Below are positions 60,706 through 64,000 of a DNA stretch of 64,000 nucleotides, in pieces. Numbering within the stretch: the stretch's first letter is position 1; each line of letters opens with the position of its first letter. The position numbers and the translations under genes were made by a program. This stretch comes from an uncultured Flavobacteriaceae bacterium (GTDB lineage: Bacteria > Bacteroidota > Bacteroidia > Flavobacteriales > Flavobacteriaceae), in the NCBI GenBank assembly GCA_947494715.1, contig CANLWG010000020.1, positions 32,158 to 96,157 on the forward strand. The letters are read 5' to 3'. The notes under the pieces are model-generated. The model searched no databases. It saw only the letters and a program-made list of their open reading frames with translations, and was not told the origin of the DNA.

Positions 60706-61915
60706 TATCTATTCAATTATTGTTGTTGTGGGCATCACTGGTCTCGGTGTTCTGCTTCATGAACTTTTGATAAAAAATCATGTATCTACAAAGGGTAATA
60801 GATTATTTTTCCATTTTCTTCTTGTTATTCATGTATTGGCTTTTCAGGGGTTTTATTTCCCTAACGAATTGAACTTCGTTGGAGATTTGACCACCCTGAA
60901 TTTGGAAAAATTTATTGGCTCGACAAGCGTCAATGAAAATATCGAAAATCGGTTTGAAACTATAGTGGTACTCATTTATTTTCTTGGCGTTGCCTTCGGA
61001 TTGTTAAAAATGATGTTCGGAATTGTCAAGGTGGTCAAATTAATACGTAAGTCCTCTACTGGAAAACATAAATTTGAAAGATTGGTAAAGGCATCTAATT
61101 TTCAACCTTACACCTTCTTCAAATACATTTTAATTCCTGCCGATCTCCCAAAGACTCTTTATAATTCGGTATATCGACATGAAAGTTACCATGCTCGTCA
61201 AATGCACACCATTGATATGATTCTGTGGCGTTTTTTAAGTATTCTATTTTGGTTCAATCCGTTCGTTCATTTACTTCGATCGAGACAGTCTCAAAATTTA
61301 GAGTATGACACCGATAAATACGTCGTCAAATCAATTCCTAAAGATCAATATTGTGAGCACTTATTGAGTTCGACCTTTAATTCGCGTAAAATGGATTTTT
61401 ATCCAATGTTCAATAAATCCAACACTTACCTTAGAATTAAAAGGCTGTACAAAGATCGAGAAAGAAAAAAACGCTGGTCTGGCTTGACTTTACTATTTGC
61501 TTTCACTCTACTTTTTGGAAGTACGATTATGTCAAAAGCCAGTTTGCTACCGAAGACCCGAAGTAATGTTGTAAATCAAATGTCGAAACCTGAATTTACA
61601 CAGAACGATCTGGGATATTATATAGACTCCGTGTTGCAGGCAAGAATAGGAGATAAATTCGATAATATAGATAAAAGTTATGATCTTCATCTCTTCTTGG
61701 ATATCACTGTTGATGAAGAAGGAAAAGTAATCAAAGTCAATAAAGATAGCCGTAAATCTAGACAGGGTGGTGATTCAAGAACAAACGACTTTTTAAGCGG
61801 TCTGTTAATTGAAACCATCCAAAATATGCCTAGCTGGAAACCAGCTAAAGAAAACGGCATAAGAGTTAAATCAACAATCCAAGAAGAATTTCATTTTACC
61901 GGTGAAGGTGAATAA
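60695..61915 (+). CDS. BlaR1-like M56 peptidase (third copy)
   Basis: The 406-residue membrane protein has helices near residues 5-25, 36-55, 89-112 and 245-262, and the zinc motif HESYH (162-166) followed by FWFNPFVHLLRSRQSQNLEYDTDKYVV. The C-terminal 110 residues (DLHLFLDITVDEEGKVIKV ... MPSWKPAKENGIRV) form a TonB-C-like domain. It starts at GTG within the end of the BlaI gene. As in the other two copies, no penicillin-binding domain is present. It is the shortest of the three. Confidence 0.87.
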   Translation: MIPDIYSIIVVVGITGLGVLLHELLIKNHVSTKGNRLFFHFLLVIHVLAFQGFYFPNELNFVGDLTTLNLEKFIGSTSVNENIENRFETIVVLIYFLGVAFGLLKMMFGIVKVVKLIRKSSTGKHKFERLVKASNFQPYTFFKYILIPADLPKTLYNSVYRHESYHARQMHTIDMILWRFLSILFWFNPFVHLLRSRQSQNLEYDTDKYVVKSIPKDQYCEHLLSSTFNSRKMDFYPMFNKSNTYLRIKRLYKDRERKKRWSGLTLLFAFTLLFGSTIMSKASLLPKTRSNVVNQMSKPEFTQNDLGYYIDSVLQARIGDKFDNIDKSYDLHLFLDITVDEEGKVIKVNKDSRKSRQGGDSRTNDFLSGLLIETIQNMPSWKPAKENGIRVKSTIQEEFHFTGEGE

Positions 61916-62055
61916 TGGATATTCCTCTAAATGATGAAATATTCAGGATGAACCTATATTTTTTATTGTATAACGGGTCATGCTAAATTCAATGTATTCC
62001 ATTTCGTTCGGAAGGCCATCATCAAATTGAACATCACTAATTTAAACATGATACT

Positions 62056-62619
62056 ATGAAGTCTCTAAAGAAAAATGCAACATTATTAATCGTATGTTTC
62101 TCGCTTTCATTAGTGAATGCCCAACACGAGATGAAACCAGTTGAGGGGTATTCCCCGCAAATAGGCCTGATGGTCTATATGTTGGAGGATTTAAAGGATA
62201 GAATTACAGAACAAGTAAAAGATCTGGACCAATCACAAACTGATTTTTTATATGATGAAGATGCGAATAGCATTGGGGCATTGGTTATGCATTTGGTGTC
62301 GACGGAAGCCTATTACCAGATAGAAACTTTAGAGGGAAGACAATTGACCGAAGATGAGCAAAAGCGCTTGGGCGTGGCTGGCGGACTTAACGATGAATCG
62401 AAAAAAATACTTAAGGGAAAACCGATTCAGCACTATTTGGATTTATGGGACAAAGTCCGCCAAAAAACCCTTGCCGGACTCAAAACAAAAGATGATGAGT
62501 GGTTTGCATCGCAGATCGAAGAGGGTATTAATTTCCATTGGGTCTGGTATCATGTTATGGAACATTCGGCCAATCATATGGGCCAAATAGGGACAATAAA
62601 GAACAGATTGCCTGAGTAA
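62056..62619 (+). CDS. Secreted DinB family protein
   Basis: The 187-residue protein has a signal peptide (ending near SLVNAQ, residue 22) followed by a DinB four-helix bundle. Metal ligands are expected in ALVMHLVSTEAYY, WVWYHVMEHSANHMGQIGTIKNRL. Most DinB proteins are cytoplasmic, so a secreted one is uncommon. It lies 140 bp after the third BlaR1-like gene on the same strand and may be the target gene of that pair. Confidence 0.85.
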   Translation: MKSLKKNATLLIVCFSLSLVNAQHEMKPVEGYSPQIGLMVYMLEDLKDRITEQVKDLDQSQTDFLYDEDANSIGALVMHLVSTEAYYQIETLEGRQLTEDEQKRLGVAGGLNDESKKILKGKPIQHYLDLWDKVRQKTLAGLKTKDDEWFASQIEEGINFHWVWYHVMEHSANHMGQIGTIKNRLPE

Positions 62620-62919
62620 TCTGGATTTTACCAACTATAATTCTACAGTACCACCTATTCTAAATCATAGCGCATAATAAGTAAAATATTAGCATGGCAT
62701 AACGATGTTATAATCCGTTACTTTTAAACGGCTGATTCTACTCGCGGACAATTCCCACGGAACCGTCCGCAACGGAATCATAGAGCCGAACCACTAAAGT
62801 TCAAATAAACGATTGTTTGTTAGTGAAAGGTGTCCCTTAAAACTTTCGTGGCCGTTGCACAACTCTGATTTACATCAACTCTCGCTTTCATAAGCGTTCG
62901 GAAATAGGTAACTTATGGT
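62620..62919. other. Intergenic region upstream of the transposase
   Basis: These 300 bases contain no gene. They hold the right copy of the 19-bp direct repeat, a weak hairpin at 62744-62770 (GCGGAC / GTCCGC), and, near 62855-62866, GTTGCACAAC, which is the kind of sequence found at the ends of IS1182-like elements. The left end of the transposon is probably in that last part, but a right end is not in the window, so it cannot be set. Confidence 0.4.
62796..62814 (+). repeat. 19-bp direct repeat, right copy
   Basis: Exact same-strand copy of 60202-60220, 2594 bp from the first. It lies between the DinB gene and the transposase. Confidence 0.85.
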
Positions 62920-63131
62920 ATGCAAGGCAGAAAGAACTATACCGAAAAACTGTTCCTGAGCTTCCGGTTGTCGGACAGGATACCGAAGGACAACCTATAC
63001 AGAAGGCTCCGCGAGACACTTGACCTGGGTTTTCTTTACCGGGACACGAAGGAACTATATGGCAGCACGGGCAACCCTTCCATTGACCCCGTGGTCTTCT
63101 TCAAGCTTTTGATCACGGGATACCTAGAGAA

Positions 63132-63152
63132 CCTGCCAGCCGGCCAGGCAGG
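63132..63152. repeat. 21-bp palindromic insertion, in frame
   Basis: The element (CCTGCCAG ... CAGGCAGG) is inserted between GAGAA and CATCACC of the transposase gene and adds seven residues, LPAGQAG. Removing it restores GYLENITSDRK, the usual family sequence. Its ends match those of the elements at 1366 and 63390. Confidence 0.85.
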
Positions 63153-63389
63153 CATCACCTCCGACCGAAAACTGGTGGAACACTGCGGCATGCGGATGGA
63201 CGTGCTGTACTTTCTGGGCTATGACCTCGACGAAGAACTGCCGTGGCACTCGACGATCAGCAGGACAAGGCAGCTTTATCCGGAATCCTTGTTCGAGAAA
63301 CTGTTCAGCAAGGTATTTGCGCTGTGCGTCAACAGCGGGATGGTGTCCGGCCACACCCAGGCGGTGGATTCGGCCCCGATAAAGGCGAA

Positions 63390-63409
63390 CCTGCCTGCCG
63401 GCAGGCAGG
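63390..63409. repeat. 20-bp palindromic insertion, frameshifting
   Basis: CCTGCCTGCCGGCAGGCAGG, a perfect palindrome, lies between GGCGAA and CGCATCC of the transposase gene. At 20 bp it shifts the frame and gives a stop at 63427-63429. Its removal rejoins the two frames without a gap. Confidence 0.9.
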
Positions 63410-64000
63410 CGCATCCATGGAAAGCGTAGTGCCGAAAATGCCGGCCACCCCGATGGAGAACCACTTGAAGAAAGTATTGGAAGAAAACGGTGTAGCCACG
63501 GAAAAGCACGGGGGAAACATATCCCCCGTACAAATCTCCGCACCCGAACATGAGCTGAAGCGCGTGGAGAAACACCACCAAAATCTGAGGGAGGGTCCGA
63601 TACAACTGGTCGGCGGATACCACAAAAAAGCACGCCTACCGGGCAACAAGACGCACTACATTCCCCATGACCCTGATGCCCGCATATCGGTAAAGCCCGG
63701 CAAGGCCAGGAAGCTTAACTACCGTTGCAGCATGGCGGTGGATACAGCGGAAGGGGTCATCTCCCATATCCAGGCGGACTTTGCCGATGGTAGGGACAGC
63801 CAGTACCTGACCGATATCTGCCTAAAGGTCCAGGACCGTCTGGGGAAGAACGAACTCATAATGACGGATCTCCTCGCGGACGCGGGGTATTCCAATGGTG
63901 CCAATTACGACTTTCTCGAACAGAGGAAGGTCACCGGATGGATACCCGTCTTCGGGAAATATAAACCCGAATTGGAAGGTTTCCCCTACGACAGGGAAAA

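Larger units (their letters stand above)
62920..64000 (+). pseudogene. IS1182-like transposase, frameshifted by a palindrome and cut by the window end
   Basis: From ATG 62920 the frame has an IS1182-type N-terminal domain (KLFLSFRLSDRIPKDNLYRRLRETLDLGF, then GMVSGHTQAVDSAPIKAN). After residue 157 the coding sequence continues only in another frame, from about 63411, through DTAEGVISHIQADFADGRDSQYL and LLADAGYSNGANYDFLE, which are the DDE-domain runs of the family, to the window end. The frame change is caused by a 20-bp palindrome at 63390-63409; without it the reading would be KANASMES. A second palindrome of 21 bp at 63132 is in frame. The element is therefore probably inactive unless frameshifting occurs. 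Confidence 0.88.

Noticed and set aside
62744..62770. Hairpin GCGGAC...GTCCGC as terminator of the DinB gene
   Set aside because: The stem is only 6 bp with a 15-base loop and no T-run follows.

Overview
The window looks like a chromosomal segment from a marine member of the Flavobacteriaceae (Bacteroidota). Supporting signs are promoters of the TTG-N19-TAnnTTTG type, a fused CcoNO oxidase, a long-form urocanate hydratase, DUF4407 and DUF4230 proteins, three BlaI/BlaR1-like pairs, many short lipoproteins and SpI-type secreted proteins, and a vanadium-haloperoxidase-like enzyme. No genus can be fixed from the sequence alone.

Layout. 1-3 kb: the 3' part of a molybdopterin oxidoreductase gene, a tRNA-Leu(UAG) flanked by decayed tRNA copies, and an M20 dipeptidase. 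3-8.2 kb: a BlaI repressor, a BlaR1-like M56 sensor protease, a serine beta-lactamase-family hydrolase and an alpha/beta hydrolase with a TPR tail, behind three tandem operators. 8.3-14 kb: formaldehyde dehydrogenase, DUF4407 membrane protein, a DUF5060 glycoside-hydrolase-like lipoprotein and a YdjM-like membrane hydrolase. 14.2-18.7 kb: a sialidase-like beta-propeller lipoprotein, an AraC regulator, a DapA/NanA-family lyase and a sodium:solute symporter, together a probable sugar-acid uptake and breakdown locus. 18.8-24.8 kb: a membrane MutS-like ATPase, a DinB protein, and a secreted HExxH lipoprotein followed by four small secreted genes, one of them broken by an in-frame stop. 25-30 kb: housekeeping and accessory genes (MmcQ, Dabb, DUF4230, cyclase, hemW, a four-helix-bundle S23 gene, ruvC, a TonB-like lipoprotein). 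30-34 kb: the second BlaI/BlaR1 pair, DUF456, a membrane protein and a nitroreductase. 34-42 kb: histidine degradation (hutH, hutI, hutU, hutG), interrupted by an IS200-like transposase gene, then convergent hmgA. 42.7-58.7 kb: a respiratory and micro-oxic block with NDH-2, UspA, a Crp/Fnr regulator, ccoI, ccoS, ccoNO, ccoQ, ccoP, ccoG, fixH, a TauE/SafE-type copper-related membrane protein, a haloperoxidase-like enzyme, an acetyl-CoA hydrolase/transferase and a group III truncated hemoglobin. 58.7-64 kb: an orphan heme-copper-oxidase-like membrane protein, the third BlaI/BlaR1 pair with a secreted DinB protein, and an IS1182-like transposase running off the window.

Three signals are not explained by the genes. 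(1) Period-7 repeats occur in at least nine intergenic stretches. Many share the unit AGANNTN; they abut or include start or stop codons and appear to leave ruvC and hemW with TTG starts. (2) Short palindromes of 20-21 bp (CCTGCC...GGCAGG type) have inserted cleanly at three places: a tRNA-Leu remnant, in frame in the transposase, and out of frame in the same transposase. (3) A 14-bp motif, CTGAYAWWTATCAT-like, lies 51-56 bp ahead of the Crp/Fnr gene, ccoI, ccoS, the UspA gene and the acetyl-CoA hydrolase gene, which suggests a single oxygen- or redox-responsive regulon. The HExxH lipoprotein with its small secreted neighbours is the best candidate for an undescribed protein system.
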